Below are positions 36,315 to 46,490 of a stretch of 64,000 nt of DNA, piece by piece (position 1 is the first letter of the stretch; each line of letters starts with the position of its first letter). The notes beneath the pieces are model-generated. The model did no database searches. It had not been told where the DNA came from and saw nothing but the letters and a program-made list of their open reading frames with translations. The position numbers and the translations under genes were made by a program. Source of the DNA: Brevibacterium pigmentatum (GTDB lineage Bacteria; Actinomycetota; Actinomycetes; Actinomycetales; Brevibacteriaceae); assembly GCF_011617465.1 (NCBI RefSeq), contig NZ_CP050153.1, positions 2,170,001 to 2,234,000 on the forward strand, read 5' to 3'.

Positions 36315-37415
36315 TCAGCCTTCCAGCGCGCGGTTGACGATGGCGGCCATGCGGGCCGCGGCATCGGTGGGGTAGTTCAGCTGCAGTGCCGCCCGGCTCA
36401 TCTGTGCGAGTCGGGACTCGTCGGCGAGCAGCGGCAGGATGGTGTCGACGACCGTCGACGGTGAGAATTCGGCATTGTCGACCATGAGCGAGGCACCGGC
36501 CGAGACGCTGCCGGAGGCGTTGAGCCGCTGTTCGCCGTTGCCGATGGCCAGGGGCACGTAGAGTGCCGGGACTCCGGCGACCGTGGCTTCGGAGACCGTG
36601 GCGGCTCCGGACCGGGCGACGAGCAGATCGGCGACCGCATAGGCCCGATGCATTCCGTCGACATAGTCCACGACGTGGTAGTCGCTCAGCTCGGCGGCGA
36701 CCTCGCGCAGCGCGTCGCCCTTTCCTGCTCCCGTGATGTGGAGGACCTGGATGCCGGCTTCCTGGCACGCCGTGGCGGTGGCGAGGAAGGCTTCGTTGAT
36801 CTTCTGCGCACCGGAGGATCCGCCGGTCACGACGAGGACCGGACGGTCGTCGCGCAGCCCGAGATCGGCACGGAACGCCGCGCGCTGTCCCTCGTCGCCG
36901 CGGTTCAGATCGGTGATCTCGGTGGGCATGGGCATGCCCACGAGCGTCGAATTGCGCAGCTGCGTGTCCGGGAAGGTGATGCCGACCCGACCGGCAGTGG
37001 TCAGTCGAGCGCCGAGGCGGTTGGCCATTCCCGGCTTCGCATTGGCTTCGTGGACGATCAGCGGGATCTTCGCCTGTTTGGCGGCGAGGAACGCCGGTGG
37101 GCACACATAGCCGCCGACGCCGACGACGGCGTCGATGCTCCGGGAGGAGATGATCTGCTTGACGGCGGAGATGTTTCCGCGGAAGCGACCCGGGAATTTC
37201 AGCAGTGCGGGGCTGATCGACCGCGGCATGGGCACTTTGTCGATGGTGAGCAGTTCGAATCCGGCGCGGGGAACGATATCGGCTTCGAGCCCATCGGGGG
37301 TGCCCAGCGCCACGACATCCCAGTCCGGGTGCTGCCGGCGCAGCTCACGGCCGATCGCCAGCATCGGCGAGATATGGCCGGTGGTGCCTCCACCGGCGAG
37401 GAGGATACTCGTCAT
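36315..37415 (-). CDS. murG: Lipid II synthase MurG (GlcNAc transferase)
   Basis: Transfers GlcNAc from UDP-GlcNAc to lipid I on the inner membrane face, making lipid II. 366 residues starting MTSILLAGGGTTGHISPMLAI, the GT28 N-terminal Gly-rich loop. VVTGGSSGAQKINEAF lies at the start of the C-terminal domain, and RSGAATVSEATVAGVPALYVPL binds the nucleotide sugar. The ATG at 37415 begins 1 nt after the ftsW stop. Confidence 0.97.
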   Translation of the reverse strand: MTSILLAGGGTTGHISPMLAIGRELRRQHPDWDVVALGTPDGLEADIVPRAGFELLTIDKVPMPRSISPALLKFPGRFRGNISAVKQIISSRSIDAVVGVGGYVCPPAFLAAKQAKIPLIVHEANAKPGMANRLGARLTTAGRVGITFPDTQLRNSTLVGMPMPTEITDLNRGDEGQRAAFRADLGLRDDRPVLVVTGGSSGAQKINEAFLATATACQEAGIQVLHITGAGKGDALREVAAELSDYHVVDYVDGMHRAYAVADLLVARSGAATVSEATVAGVPALYVPLAIGNGEQRLNASGSVSAGASLMVDNAEFSPSTVVDTILPLLADESRLAQMSRAALQLNYPTDAAARMAAIVNRALEG

Positions 37416-37416
37416 C

Positions 37417-38997
37417 TCATTTCCTTTTCTTGCGGGCAAGCACGGCGAGAGAGGATCGCAGGCGATCCTTGTTGGCGGCGATGGCCGCCTCGGCGCCCGG
37501 TTCAGCACGGGCAAACGACAGCACCACTCCGACGGCGAGGAGCGAGGCGATGATCGAGGAGCCGCCGTAGGACACGAACGGCAGCGGCAGACCGATGACC
37601 GGAAGCAGTCCGGTGACGACGCCGATGTTGATTCCGGCCTGCCCGACGATGAGGGCGAAGAAACCGGCGGTGGCGACCTGGACCATGAGGCTCTTCGAGC
37701 GCATCACCACACGGACCATGCCGTATCCGAGGACGGCGAAGATGAGGATGACGACAAGGGTGCCGACGAGGCCCAGCTCCTCTCCGATGATCGCGAAGAT
37801 GAAGTCGTTGTGGGCTTCAGGCAGCCAGGACCATTTCTCACGGCTGGCGCCGAGCCCGACTCCCAGCCATCCGCCGGATGCCAAGGAGAACAGCCCGTGG
37901 TTGGACTGCCAGGCTTGGCCCATGGTGTCCGCGGCGGTCTGATCCGCATGCCCGGTGAGCATCGCCTGGATGCGGTCGAGTCGGTTCTGAGAGCTGAGGA
38001 CGAAGAAGCTGACGACGGCGGCCCCCACGCCGATCAGCAGCAGGAAGTACTTCGTCGGGAATCCGCCGACGAACAGGCACACGGCTGCCATGGCCATGAT
38101 GACGAGTCCGGTGCCGAGGTCGTTGCCGGCGACGACGAGTCCGGCGGCAGCGAGCACTCCCGGGACGATGGGGATCATGGCGTGGCCGAAAGTGGTCATC
38201 TTCCCGGCCTTCTGAGCCAGGATGAAGCCGAGCCACAGGGCGAGGGCGACCTTGAGGAACTCCGAGGGCTGGATCTGGAAGCCGCCGAAGCCGATCCAGT
38301 TCGCATTGCCCTTCGTCTCTTTGCCGAGTCCTGGGACGAAGACCAAGGCTTGCATCAAAAGACCGACGAAGATGGCGAACCAGGCGATCCGCTTCCAGAA
38401 CAGCAGAGGCATCCTGCTCGCCACGAACATGAGCACGAGGCCGACCCCTGCGAACATCGCCTGCTTGTTGAAGTAGGCGAACGAGGAGCCCGCTCCCCCG
38501 TCGTAGGAGGTGACCGATGAGGCGGAGAGCACCATGACCAGGCCCAGCCCCGTGAGCAGCACGACGCAGACGAGGATGAGGAAGTAGGTCGTCAGCGGAT
38601 GAGCCGACAGGCTGGCGATGTCGCCGCGCAGATGATCCCATGCGTTCCTGATCACCGAGACGGTCTTCACCGAGCTCTTCCCCGTGCCCTTCGCCGGTTT
38701 CTTCGCGGGTTTCTTCGACGGCTTCTTCACGTTTCCGGCAGTGGATGCGGTGCCGCGTGCGGCCGATGTCCCCGAGGCGGTCCCCGTCGTTCGTTTCCCT
38801 GCCGTCTTCGCCGAGGCGGACGGTGTGGAGGCAGACCTCGTGCCGGACGTCTTCGCTGCGGTCTTCACACCCGCAGGCTTCGTCGCGGTCGCCGCGCCGG
38901 CGCGCTTCGACCTCGGCGGTGCGGATGCGGAAGCCGACGTCTTCGCGAGCTTGCGGCGGCGACGTTCATCCGCCTTCGCGGTGGTCTGCCGTCCCAT
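37417..38997 (-). CDS. ftsW: Septal peptidoglycan polymerase FtsW
   Basis: A SEDS-family glycosyltransferase that polymerises lipid II at the septum with FtsI. About 526 residues. The first 115 or so are a Lys/Ala/Thr/Ser-rich cytoplasmic extension (SKKPAKKPAKGTGKS near its end) not found in typical FtsW. Ten or so hydrophobic helices follow. SEDS motifs: KGNANWIGFGGFQIQPSEFLK (split here by position about 241-261), EAHNDFIFAIIGEELG and LPFVSYGGSS near the C-terminus. It sits between murD and murG with 1-nt gaps. Confidence 0.95.
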   Translation of the reverse strand: MGRQTTAKADERRRRKLAKTSASASAPPRSKRAGAATATKPAGVKTAAKTSGTRSASTPSASAKTAGKRTTGTASGTSAARGTASTAGNVKKPSKKPAKKPAKGTGKSSVKTVSVIRNAWDHLRGDIASLSAHPLTTYFLILVCVVLLTGLGLVMVLSASSVTSYDGGAGSSFAYFNKQAMFAGVGLVLMFVASRMPLLFWKRIAWFAIFVGLLMQALVFVPGLGKETKGNANWIGFGGFQIQPSEFLKVALALWLGFILAQKAGKMTTFGHAMIPIVPGVLAAAGLVVAGNDLGTGLVIMAMAAVCLFVGGFPTKYFLLLIGVGAAVVSFFVLSSQNRLDRIQAMLTGHADQTAADTMGQAWQSNHGLFSLASGGWLGVGLGASREKWSWLPEAHNDFIFAIIGEELGLVGTLVVILIFAVLGYGMVRVVMRSKSLMVQVATAGFFALIVGQAGINIGVVTGLLPVIGLPLPFVSYGGSSIIASLLAVGVVLSFARAEPGAEAAIAANKDRLRSSLAVLARKKRK

Positions 38998-38998
38998 C

Positions 38999-40519
38999 TC
39001 AGCGCTCCAGGTGAGTGTTGACGGCCTCGGTGAACAGTTCGCCGCGAGTGTTGTAGTTGAGGAACTGGTCCATGCTCGCGGCCGCGGGCGCCAGCAGCAC
39101 GGTGTCTCCTGCTTCGGCCAAGCGTGCGGCAGCGTCGACGGCGGCCGCGGCAACGGCTTCCCCGCGGCGCTTCGGGACTCCGGAGTCCACCGCCAGGGCC
39201 GGTTCGATCCTCACGACCTCGAGGTCGGGGATGGTTGCGGCGATCGCCTCTCGGTAGGCCGAGTCGTCGGAGCCGATGAGCACGAGTGCCTTCAGTCGGT
39301 CGCGGTGGTCGGCGAACAGGGAAGTGAAGTCGGCACCTTTGGGCAGTCCCCCGGCGATCCAGATGATCGAGTCGAAGGCGGCCAGCGAGGCATTCGCGGC
39401 GTGGGTGTTCGTCGCTTTCGAATCGTCGACCCAGCGGATGCCCTCTGCTTCGGCGACGGTGACCATGCGGTGTGCACCGAGCGAGTGGCTGCGCAGTCCG
39501 GCGGAGATCGCCTGGCCGGGCACGTCGATGGCACGGGCCAGACAAGCGGCGGCCAGAGCATTGGCGACCTGGTGCGGGGCGGGCTGCGAACCCGCGACGC
39601 CGGTGGCGGCCGCCACGTCGTCGAGCGAGGCAAGTTCGGCCGCCGATAAGTAGCGCTGCGGGATGTATGCGCGGTCGACCAGCAGATCCTCGACGACACC
39701 GAGCTCGCCGGGGCGAGGCACGCCGGAGGTGAAGCCGATGGCCTTGGCGCCTTCGATGACGTCGGCGTCCTCGACCATGTGCAGAGTCGCCTCGTCGGCG
39801 CAGTTGTACACGCAGGCGAGCTTCGCGTTGTGGAAGATCTTCGCTTTGTCAGCGGCATATGCTTCGGCGCTGCCGTGCCAGTCGAGGTGATCGGGGGCGA
39901 TGTTGAGCACGGCCGCGGCGTCGGCGCTCATCGACTCCTGCCAGTGCAGCTGGAAGCTCGAGAGTTCGATCGCGAGGACCTCGAGCCCGGGTTCCAGCAC
40001 CGCCTCGAGCAGCGGGGTGCCGATGTTGCCGCAGGCCTTGGCCTTGAGTCCGGCGGCCAGCAGCATCGATTCGAGCATCGTCGTGGTCGTCGTCTTGCCG
40101 TTGGTGCCGGTGATGGCCAGCCATTTGGCGTCGTTGGTGCCGCGGATCCGCCACGCGAGTTCGACTTCGCCGATGACGGGGATGCCGGCTTCCAGGGCCG
40201 CGGCGAGCACTGGCTGGTCGGGGCGCCATCCGGGTGAGGTGACGACGAGGTCGAGTTCGCCTTCGGGCAGAGCTTCGACGTGTTCGGGTCCGCGGCGGAT
40301 GTCGACGTCGAAGACCTCGAGGATCTGTGCTTTCTCGCTGACGTCAGCGGTGGCGTCTCCGTCGATGACGATGACGTCGGCACCGCGTTCGCCGAGGTGG
40401 ACGGCGGCTGGGAATCCCGTCACGCCCAGACCGGTGACGAGGATGCGCAGTCCCGCCAGCGAGGAGCTCGGTCCGCTCAGCGCGGCCGGGATCTCCTTAG
40501 GCGTGGTTTCATCAGCCAA
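38999..40519 (-). CDS. murD: UDP-N-acetylmuramoyl-L-alanine--D-glutamate ligase
   Basis: Adds D-Glu to UDP-MurNAc-L-Ala. 506 residues: an N-terminal Rossmann-type domain ([20 protein letters not shown]), P-loop [18 protein letters not shown] near residue 129, [12 protein letters not shown], and [20 protein letters not shown] in the C-terminal half. The 5' end overlaps mraY by 8 nt, and ftsW follows after 1 nt. Confidence 0.97.
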   Translation of the reverse strand: MADETTPKEIPAALSGPSSSLAGLRILVTGLGVTGFPAAVHLGERGADVIVIDGDATADVSEKAQILEVFDVDIRRGPEHVEALPEGELDLVVTSPGWRPDQPVLAAALEAGIPVIGEVELAWRIRGTNDAKWLAITGTNGKTTTTTMLESMLLAAGLKAKACGNIGTPLLEAVLEPGLEVLAIELSSFQLHWQESMSADAAAVLNIAPDHLDWHGSAEAYAADKAKIFHNAKLACVYNCADEATLHMVEDADVIEGAKAIGFTSGVPRPGELGVVEDLLVDRAYIPQRYLSAAELASLDDVAAATGVAGSQPAPHQVANALAAACLARAIDVPGQAISAGLRSHSLGAHRMVTVAEAEGIRWVDDSKATNTHAANASLAAFDSIIWIAGGLPKGADFTSLFADHRDRLKALVLIGSDDSAYREAIAATIPDLEVVRIEPALAVDSGVPKRRGEAVAAAAVDAAARLAEAGDTVLLAPAAASMDQFLNYNTRGELFTEAVNTHLER

Positions 40520-41600
40520 TTCGGGCCACCCAATCGGCGTAGAACAGGCAGATTCCGGCGATGACGAAGAGTGCTGCGATGATCCAGAACCTCACCACGA
40601 TCGTCACTTCCGCCCAGCCCTTGAGCTCGAAGTGGTGTTGCAGCGGTGCCATCCGGAAGACGCGTTTGCCGGTGGTCTTGAAGGAAGCGACCTGGATGAT
40701 CACCGACAGGGTGATGATGACGAAGAGTCCGCCGAGGACGATGAGCAGCAGCTCGGTGCGCGACATGATCGCCAGTCCGGCGAAGGCGCCGCCGATGGCC
40801 AGCGAGCCGGTGTCGCCCATGAAGATCTTCGCGGGCGAGGTGTTGAACCACAGGAAGCCGAAGCAGGCGGCGGCCATCGCACCGGCGACCATCGCGAGAT
40901 CGCGGGGGTCGCGCATGTAGTAGCAGGCGTTCGTGGCCTCGGACATGAGGTTGCAGTTCTGGGTCGACTGCCAGGTGCCGATGACGACATAGGCGGCGAA
41001 GACGACCACCGAGGCGCCGGCGGCCAGACCGTCGAGACCGTCGGTGAGGTTCACGGCGTTCGACACGGCGGTGACGATGAGGTTCGCCCAGATGACGAAC
41101 AGGATGAGGCCGAGGATCGCGGACCCGAACGCGAGATCGAGGTTCGTATCGCGGATGAACGAGATCTTCGTCGACGCCGGGGTCTCGCCGAAGGAGTTCG
41201 GGAACTGCAGGGCGAGGACGGCGAAGGAGATTCCGACGAAGGCCTGGCCGATGAGCTTCGGCATCGGACGCAGACCCAGCGACCGCTGCTTCTTGATCTT
41301 GATGAAGTCGTCGAGGAATCCGACGACCGCCAGTCCCGCAGCCAGCCACAGGACGAGCAGCCCCGATGCCGTGGGCACGGAACCGGTGAACAGGTGTCCG
41401 AGCAGGTAAGCGAGAACTGCTGCACCGATGATGACGACGCCGCCCATGGTCGGGGTGCCGCGCTTCGTCGCGTGCGAGGTCGGACCGTCGTCACGGACGA
41501 ACTGACCGTATCCCTTCTTGACGAGCACCCGGATGAACAGCGGGGTGCCGACAAGGGCGAAGATGAGAGCCAGGCAGGCTGCGAGCAGTACGGCAATCAT
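40512..41600 (-). CDS. mraY: Phospho-MurNAc-pentapeptide transferase
   Basis: A membrane enzyme that transfers phospho-MurNAc-pentapeptide to undecaprenyl phosphate, giving lipid I. 362 residues with about ten helices. Signatures: [33 protein letters not shown] and [12 protein letters not shown], which contain the catalytic aspartates, and [11 protein letters not shown]. It overlaps murF by 4 nt (ATGA) at its start and murD by 8 nt at its end. Confidence 0.97.
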   Translation of the reverse strand: MIAVLLAACLALIFALVGTPLFIRVLVKKGYGQFVRDDGPTSHATKRGTPTMGGVVIIGAAVLAYLLGHLFTGSVPTASGLLVLWLAAGLAVVGFLDDFIKIKKQRSLGLRPMPKLIGQAFVGISFAVLALQFPNSFGETPASTKISFIRDTNLDLAFGSAILGLILFVIWANLIVTAVSNAVNLTDGLDGLAAGASVVVFAAYVVIGTWQSTQNCNLMSEATNACYYMRDPRDLAMVAGAMAAACFGFLWFNTSPAKIFMGDTGSLAIGGAFAGLAIMSRTELLLIVLGGLFVIITLSVIIQVASFKTTGKRVFRMAPLQHHFELKGWAEVTIVVRFWIIAALFVIAGICLFYADWVARIG

Positions 41601-43062
41601 TGGGCCCCCGATACTCCGGCGATTTCGTCTCCCAGATAGCGCAGACCGGCGTCACGGGAGGATTTGAATAGGACGATGTCACCGGGAGCGAGTTCGGCGT
41701 TGAGCAGGTCCCTCGCCTCGGCCGCGGTGGCGACCCAAGCCGCCTCGTTGCCCCAGGAGCCCTCGAGGTTCGCCGCATTGAAGATCGGCTTGGCGCCCTC
41801 TCCCACCACGATGGTGCGGGTGATGTTGAGCCGCACGACGAGTTCGCCGATGTCCGAGTGCGCGGACACCGACTCGTCGCCGAGTTCGAGCATCTCGCCG
41901 AGCACGGCGAAGGTGCGACGCGGGCTGGTCTCCTCGTCGCCGCGACCCATCGAGGCCAGGGTCTTCAGAGAAGCCCGCATGGATTCGGGGTTCGCATTGT
42001 AGGCGTCGTTGAGCACGGTCACACCCGATGGTGAGTCGATGAGCTCCATCCTCCAGCGGCTGGCCGCCGAGGAGGTCGACAGGGTCGTGACGATCGACTT
42101 CGTCGTGACTCCGCAGGCGTGGGCGATGGCGGCTGCGGCCAGAGCGTTGCCGACGTGGTGTTCGCCGATGAGCGCCAGGCGCACATCCCGCGGCTCCTCA
42201 CCGGGCAGGGTGAGGGTGAACGTCGGGTGGCCGGAGGAATCAGTGGAAACGGACGTGCCGCGCACGACCTGGTCGTCGGCTCCGACCCATTCGGGCAGGG
42301 ACTCACGCTGTGAGAACCACAGGGTTGACACCTCGGGAGCGAGGACCTCGCGCATCGCTGACACGCGGGTGTCGTCGGCGTTGAGCACGGCGGCGGACCC
42401 GGCGGTGAGGGACTCGACGAGTTCGGCCTTGGCCCGTGCGGTGTTCTCGATCGAGCCGAAGACTCCGGAGTGGGCGGGCCCACGGCGAGCTCGACGGCGA
42501 TGTCCGGTCGGATGAGGCTGGTCAGGTAGGCGAGGTTGCCGATCGACCGGGCGCCCATCTCGAGGACGAGGAAGCGGGTGGACTCGACCGCCCGCAGCGC
42601 CGTCAGCGGGACGCCGACCTCGTTGTTGTAGGAGTTCGGCGGCCACACGGTCTCGGCAACGCCTGCGAGGAGGTCGGCGGCGAGGTCCTTCACAGTGGTC
42701 TTGCCGACGGATCCGGTGATCGCGATGACGGTGATCTCACCGTCGGCGCGCAGGCCTTCGATGCTGTGCTTGGCCAGCTGGCCGAGCGCTTCGGTGGCAT
42801 CGGCGACGACGACGACCGGCAGCGGTGCGTCGTCGATGGTGGGGACGGATTCGCCGATGATCAGGGCCGCTCCCGCCTCGACGGCGGCGGCGGCGAATTC
42901 GATGCCGTCGAAGCTCTCGCCTCGGCGGGCGACGTAGATATCGCCGGGTCCGATTTCTCTCGAGTCGGTCACCACACCGGCGGTCAATGGGGTCTCGGGG
43001 TCGATGCCGTACAACTCGCCGCTCAGGGCGGTTGCGATTTCGGCTGCAGTCAGTCGCTTCAT
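41597..43062 (-). pseudogene. murF: murF with an apparent 1-nt frameshift
   Basis: UDP-MurNAc-tripeptide--D-Ala-D-Ala ligase, split between two frames. The N-terminal part (MKRLTAAEIATALSG, AITGSVGKTTVKDLAADLL, LVLEMGARSIGNLAYL, RPDIAVELAVG) runs from 43062 to about 42480. The C-terminal part (HSGVFGSIENTARAKAELVE, NADDTR, VLNDAYNANPESMRASL, VLGEMLELG) runs from about 42475 to 41597 in another frame. Total length is 1466 nt; one added base gives exactly 489 codons. The shift lies in GTGGGCCCGCCCAC, where one base of a codon seems missing. MurF is normally essential, so a sequencing or assembly error is more likely than gene loss. Confidence 0.85.
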
Positions 43063-43063
43063 A

Positions 43064-44644
43064 TCATCTGTGAACTTTACCTGGTTGTGCGCCGCCCAGT
43101 CGCATGGACAGCGCTGAGCGTGTCCTGGCCCGGTCGTCGAAATCGGTGACCGTGGTGCCCACGGTCTGGCCTGTCTCGTGCCCCTTGCCCGCGATGAGCA
43201 CAGTTGCACTGGGGTCTGCACCGGCAATCGCCTCATCGATGGCGGCACCGCGATCGGGGACCTCGATGATCTTTTTCACACGGGCCCGCCCCGCATCCAC
43301 CTCGGCGTCAATTCCCTGCCTGATGGCAGCGCGGATCGTGTCGGGATCCTCGGTGCGGGGATTGTCGTCGGTGAGAACGATCACATCGGCCTCGCGTGCC
43401 GCAGCCTGCCCCATTCCGAAGCGCTTGCCGCGGTCACGGTCGCCTCCGGCGCCGAAGACGATGATGAGTTCGTCGGAGTCGGCGTGCAGTGTCGCCAATG
43501 CCTTCGCGATCGCGTCGGGGGTGTGCGAATAGTCGACGATGGCCCGCGGCAGGATTTCCGGGTGCGATTCCTCGAGTGCCCGCGGTCCGGACACGTCGAT
43601 GATCTCCATCCGTCCGGGCACCGTGGCCACGAAGCTGCGACCGATCGCGTCGATCTCAGCGGCCGGGATCCCCGACTCGATGAGCATCGAGGCCGCCAGG
43701 GCCGTATTCGTGACGTTGAAGTCGCCCGGCAGCGGTGAACGGAGGCGAATGCTCTGCCCTTCGTCGAGGTGGAGTACGAAGTCCGCTTCGCCCGGGGTGT
43801 GTTCGATGCGCCACTGGCTGCGGTCGTCGCGCCCGAGAGTGCGCACGGGCACCTGCGCTGCCGCCGCCATTCGCTCGCCCCATTCGTCTTCGATGACGAT
43901 GACGGCCCTGTCGGAGAATGTGCGGGTGAACAGCTGAGCCTTCGCCTCGAAGTACTCCTCCATCGTGTTGTGGAAGTCGAGGTGGTCCTGGGACAGGTTC
44001 GTGAACCCCGCAACGCCGAAGTGCGCCCCGTCGACGCGGTGCTGGCTGAGCGCGTGGGAGGACACCTCCATCGAGCAGGTGTCGACTTCTGCCGTCCGCA
44101 TCTTCGCGAACAGGGCGTGCAGTTCGGGCGCTTCCGGCGTCGTGCGCACACTGGGCACGGTGTCGCCGGCGATGAGGATGGCGACCGTGCCGATGACGGC
44201 GGTGCGGTGGCCCAGTGCCGCGAGCATCCCGTCGGCCAGATAGGTCGTCGTCGTCTTCCCGTTCGTTCCGGTGACTCCGATCAGCTCCGGCACCGAGGTG
44301 GTCCCGTAGACGGCGGCGGAGACGAACCCGAGCACGGCGCGGGGTGCTTCGACGATGAGGGCGGTGACTTTGTCGAGCAGCTGCCTGTCGGCCTCGTTCT
44401 CGCTCAGTGCTTCGGTGATGACCTGCCAGCCGGCGTCGTCGGTGAGGATGGCGTCGACTCCGCCCCGGATCAGCTCGGGGGCGAACTTCGCGCCGTGGAC
44501 GTTCGCACCCGGCAGGGCCGCGTAGAGCTGACCGGGTGAGACCGCCCGCGAGTCATGCGAGACTCCGGTGACCTCTGTCTCGGGATCGCCGTGGACGGTG
44601 CCGGGTGCGACCGGCAGCAGCTGTGAAAAACGCATCATTTCCAT
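43064..44644 (-). CDS. murE: UDP-MurNAc-L-Ala-D-Glu--meso-diaminopimelate ligase
   Basis: Adds the third stem-peptide residue. About 526 residues with the P-loop [19 protein letters not shown] near 122, MEVSSHAL, FTNLSQDHLDFH and the C-terminal TDDNPRTEDP. The DNPR motif predicts meso-diaminopimelate rather than L-lysine as substrate, so the wall is probably mDAP-type. Three ATGs (44644, 44638, 44635) are possible starts; all overlap or abut the ftsI stop. Confidence 0.96.
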   Translation of the reverse strand: MEMMRFSQLLPVAPGTVHGDPETEVTGVSHDSRAVSPGQLYAALPGANVHGAKFAPELIRGGVDAILTDDAGWQVITEALSENEADRQLLDKVTALIVEAPRAVLGFVSAAVYGTTSVPELIGVTGTNGKTTTTYLADGMLAALGHRTAVIGTVAILIAGDTVPSVRTTPEAPELHALFAKMRTAEVDTCSMEVSSHALSQHRVDGAHFGVAGFTNLSQDHLDFHNTMEEYFEAKAQLFTRTFSDRAVIVIEDEWGERMAAAAQVPVRTLGRDDRSQWRIEHTPGEADFVLHLDEGQSIRLRSPLPGDFNVTNTALAASMLIESGIPAAEIDAIGRSFVATVPGRMEIIDVSGPRALEESHPEILPRAIVDYSHTPDAIAKALATLHADSDELIIVFGAGGDRDRGKRFGMGQAAAREADVIVLTDDNPRTEDPDTIRAAIRQGIDAEVDAGRARVKKIIEVPDRGAAIDEAIAGADPSATVLIAGKGHETGQTVGTTVTDFDDRARTRSALSMRLGGAQPGKVHR

Positions 44645-46416
44645 TCTCGAGCGGGCAGGTCGGGCTTCTGCGTCGACGGTGGGATCTTGAGATGCCGCAT
44701 GGCGAAGCCCGCGACGTCGGAGAAGACGGGGGCTGCGGCCTGTCCACCGTAGTAGCCGTCACGTGGCCGCTGCAAAGTCACGGAGATCGCGAGCTCGGGG
44801 TCTTCGGCGGGCAGGACGCCGACGAAGGAGGCGGTGTATCCGTCGTAGCCTCCGCCTTCGGCCGCAGGCGCCTGCGCGGTACCGGTCTTTCCGGCGACTC
44901 GGTAGCCCGAGACCTGGGCGGACTTGCCTGTGCCTTCGGCGACAACGCCTTCGAGTATCCGAAGAGTCTCGTCCGCAGCTTTCTCGCTGACGACGCGCTG
45001 CTTCTCCCCGGCCGGTGTCGGAATGGTCCGTCCCTTCGGTGAGACCATTCCGTCGACCAGGCGAGAGGGAACGTGGACTCCCCCGTTGGCGATGGTGGCG
45101 ATGACGTCGGTGGTCTGGATCGCGTTCGCGGCCACACCCTGACCGAACATGACCGTGTACTTCGTACGGCCGTCCCACTCCTCGTACGGGTGCAGGATGC
45201 CCGAGGTCTCGGCGGGGAAGCCGATGCCCGAGGCGGTGCCGAAGCCGAACTTCTTCATGTACTCGTAGCGCTGAGCCTCGGTGAGTTCCTTTCCGGCGAT
45301 CACAGTGCCGGTGTTCGAGGATTCGGCGAGGATTCCGGCGAAGGTGAGCTTCTCGTCGGGGTGCTCGTGGGAGTCGCGGAACTCCTCGTCGTTCGGTGCC
45401 TTCCACTTGTCCGGAACAGTGAACTCCTGCTCCGGAGTGACGAGTCCCTTGTCGAGCAGCGCCGCGGCGGTGACCATCTTCGCGGTCGAACCGGGTTCGA
45501 ACATGTCGGTGAAGATACGCGAGCCGCGGTCGGGTCCGTCGACCTTGCCCGGAGAGTTCGGGTCGACCGTGGGAGCATCGGCGGCGGTGATGATGCGTCC
45601 GGTCTTGACCTCTTTGATGACGATCGACGCGGATTCGGCCTTGTGCTTCTTCCGCTGCTCCTCGATGGCCTGCTGAGCGTAGTACTGCATCGCCGGATCG
45701 ATCGTCGTCTGCAGTCCCTGACCGTCGACGGCGTCCTTCATGTTGTTGTCGCCGAGCGGGATGATCTCTCCGCGCGCACCGCGTTCGTACTGCCGCTGGC
45801 CGTCCTTGCCGGACAGCTGCTCGTCATAGGCCTTCTCCAGTCCGGCCTGGGCCGTGCCGTCAGAGCTGAGGAAGCCGACGAGGTTGCCGGCGACTCCGCC
45901 GGCGGGGTACGACCGAACCGCATATTCTTCAGCAGAGATGCCGAGGACTTCGAGTTCCTTCACTTCACGCCAGGTCTCCGAGGTCAGTCCTTTGGCAACA
46001 GGGTTCCAGCGCTTGTCGCCGACGAGCTTCGGGTACAGCAGACCCGGGTCGGTGTTGAGCGGCTTGGACAGGGCTTCGGCGGCACCCCACGCCCCGACGA
46101 GTTTGCCGTCGACTTCGTACTGGGCGACGTTCTGCTGATCGACGACGAGCTGGTAGCGGGAGACGCTGTCGGCGAGCACGGTCCCATCGGAGGCCAGGAT
46201 CTGTCCGCGATCGGCGGGCAGGGTCTGAGTGACGAGTCGGTTCGACAGAGCCTTCTCCGCCAGCTTCATCGAATCCATTCCCTGGATCGACACGAGGCGG
46301 ACGGAGGCGATGAGGAGCGCGAGGACCGACACCGCGGCGATGAAGCCCATCCGCCACCGCAGATCGGGGCCTTCGCCCTTGCGCTTCCTCTTCAGTCGGG
46401 TCTTGGCTGAGCCCAT
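44635..46416 (-). CDS. ftsI: Septal penicillin-binding protein FtsI (PBP3 class B)
   Basis: The transpeptidase that cross-links septal peptidoglycan with FtsW. 593 residues: a basic N-terminus, one membrane helix (about 25-43), a PBP dimerisation domain and a transpeptidase domain. Active-site motifs are EPGSTAKMVT (SxxK), SSNTGT (SxN) and AGKTGTAQ (KTG). It lies between ftsL and murE and overlaps murE by up to 10 nt. Beta-lactams should target it. Confidence 0.96.
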   Translation of the reverse strand: MGSAKTRLKRKRKGEGPDLRWRMGFIAAVSVLALLIASVRLVSIQGMDSMKLAEKALSNRLVTQTLPADRGQILASDGTVLADSVSRYQLVVDQQNVAQYEVDGKLVGAWGAAEALSKPLNTDPGLLYPKLVGDKRWNPVAKGLTSETWREVKELEVLGISAEEYAVRSYPAGGVAGNLVGFLSSDGTAQAGLEKAYDEQLSGKDGQRQYERGARGEIIPLGDNNMKDAVDGQGLQTTIDPAMQYYAQQAIEEQRKKHKAESASIVIKEVKTGRIITAADAPTVDPNSPGKVDGPDRGSRIFTDMFEPGSTAKMVTAAALLDKGLVTPEQEFTVPDKWKAPNDEEFRDSHEHPDEKLTFAGILAESSNTGTVIAGKELTEAQRYEYMKKFGFGTASGIGFPAETSGILHPYEEWDGRTKYTVMFGQGVAANAIQTTDVIATIANGGVHVPSRLVDGMVSPKGRTIPTPAGEKQRVVSEKAADETLRILEGVVAEGTGKSAQVSGYRVAGKTGTAQAPAAEGGGYDGYTASFVGVLPAEDPELAISVTLQRPRDGYYGGQAAAPVFSDVAGFAMRHLKIPPSTQKPDLPAREWK

Positions 46417-46490
46417 TGCTCTGTCCTCGGTCCTTGGTGTGGTCGGCGAATGTTTCGGTCAGGCCGTTCCCTGGTCCCGGTGAGCTCGGA

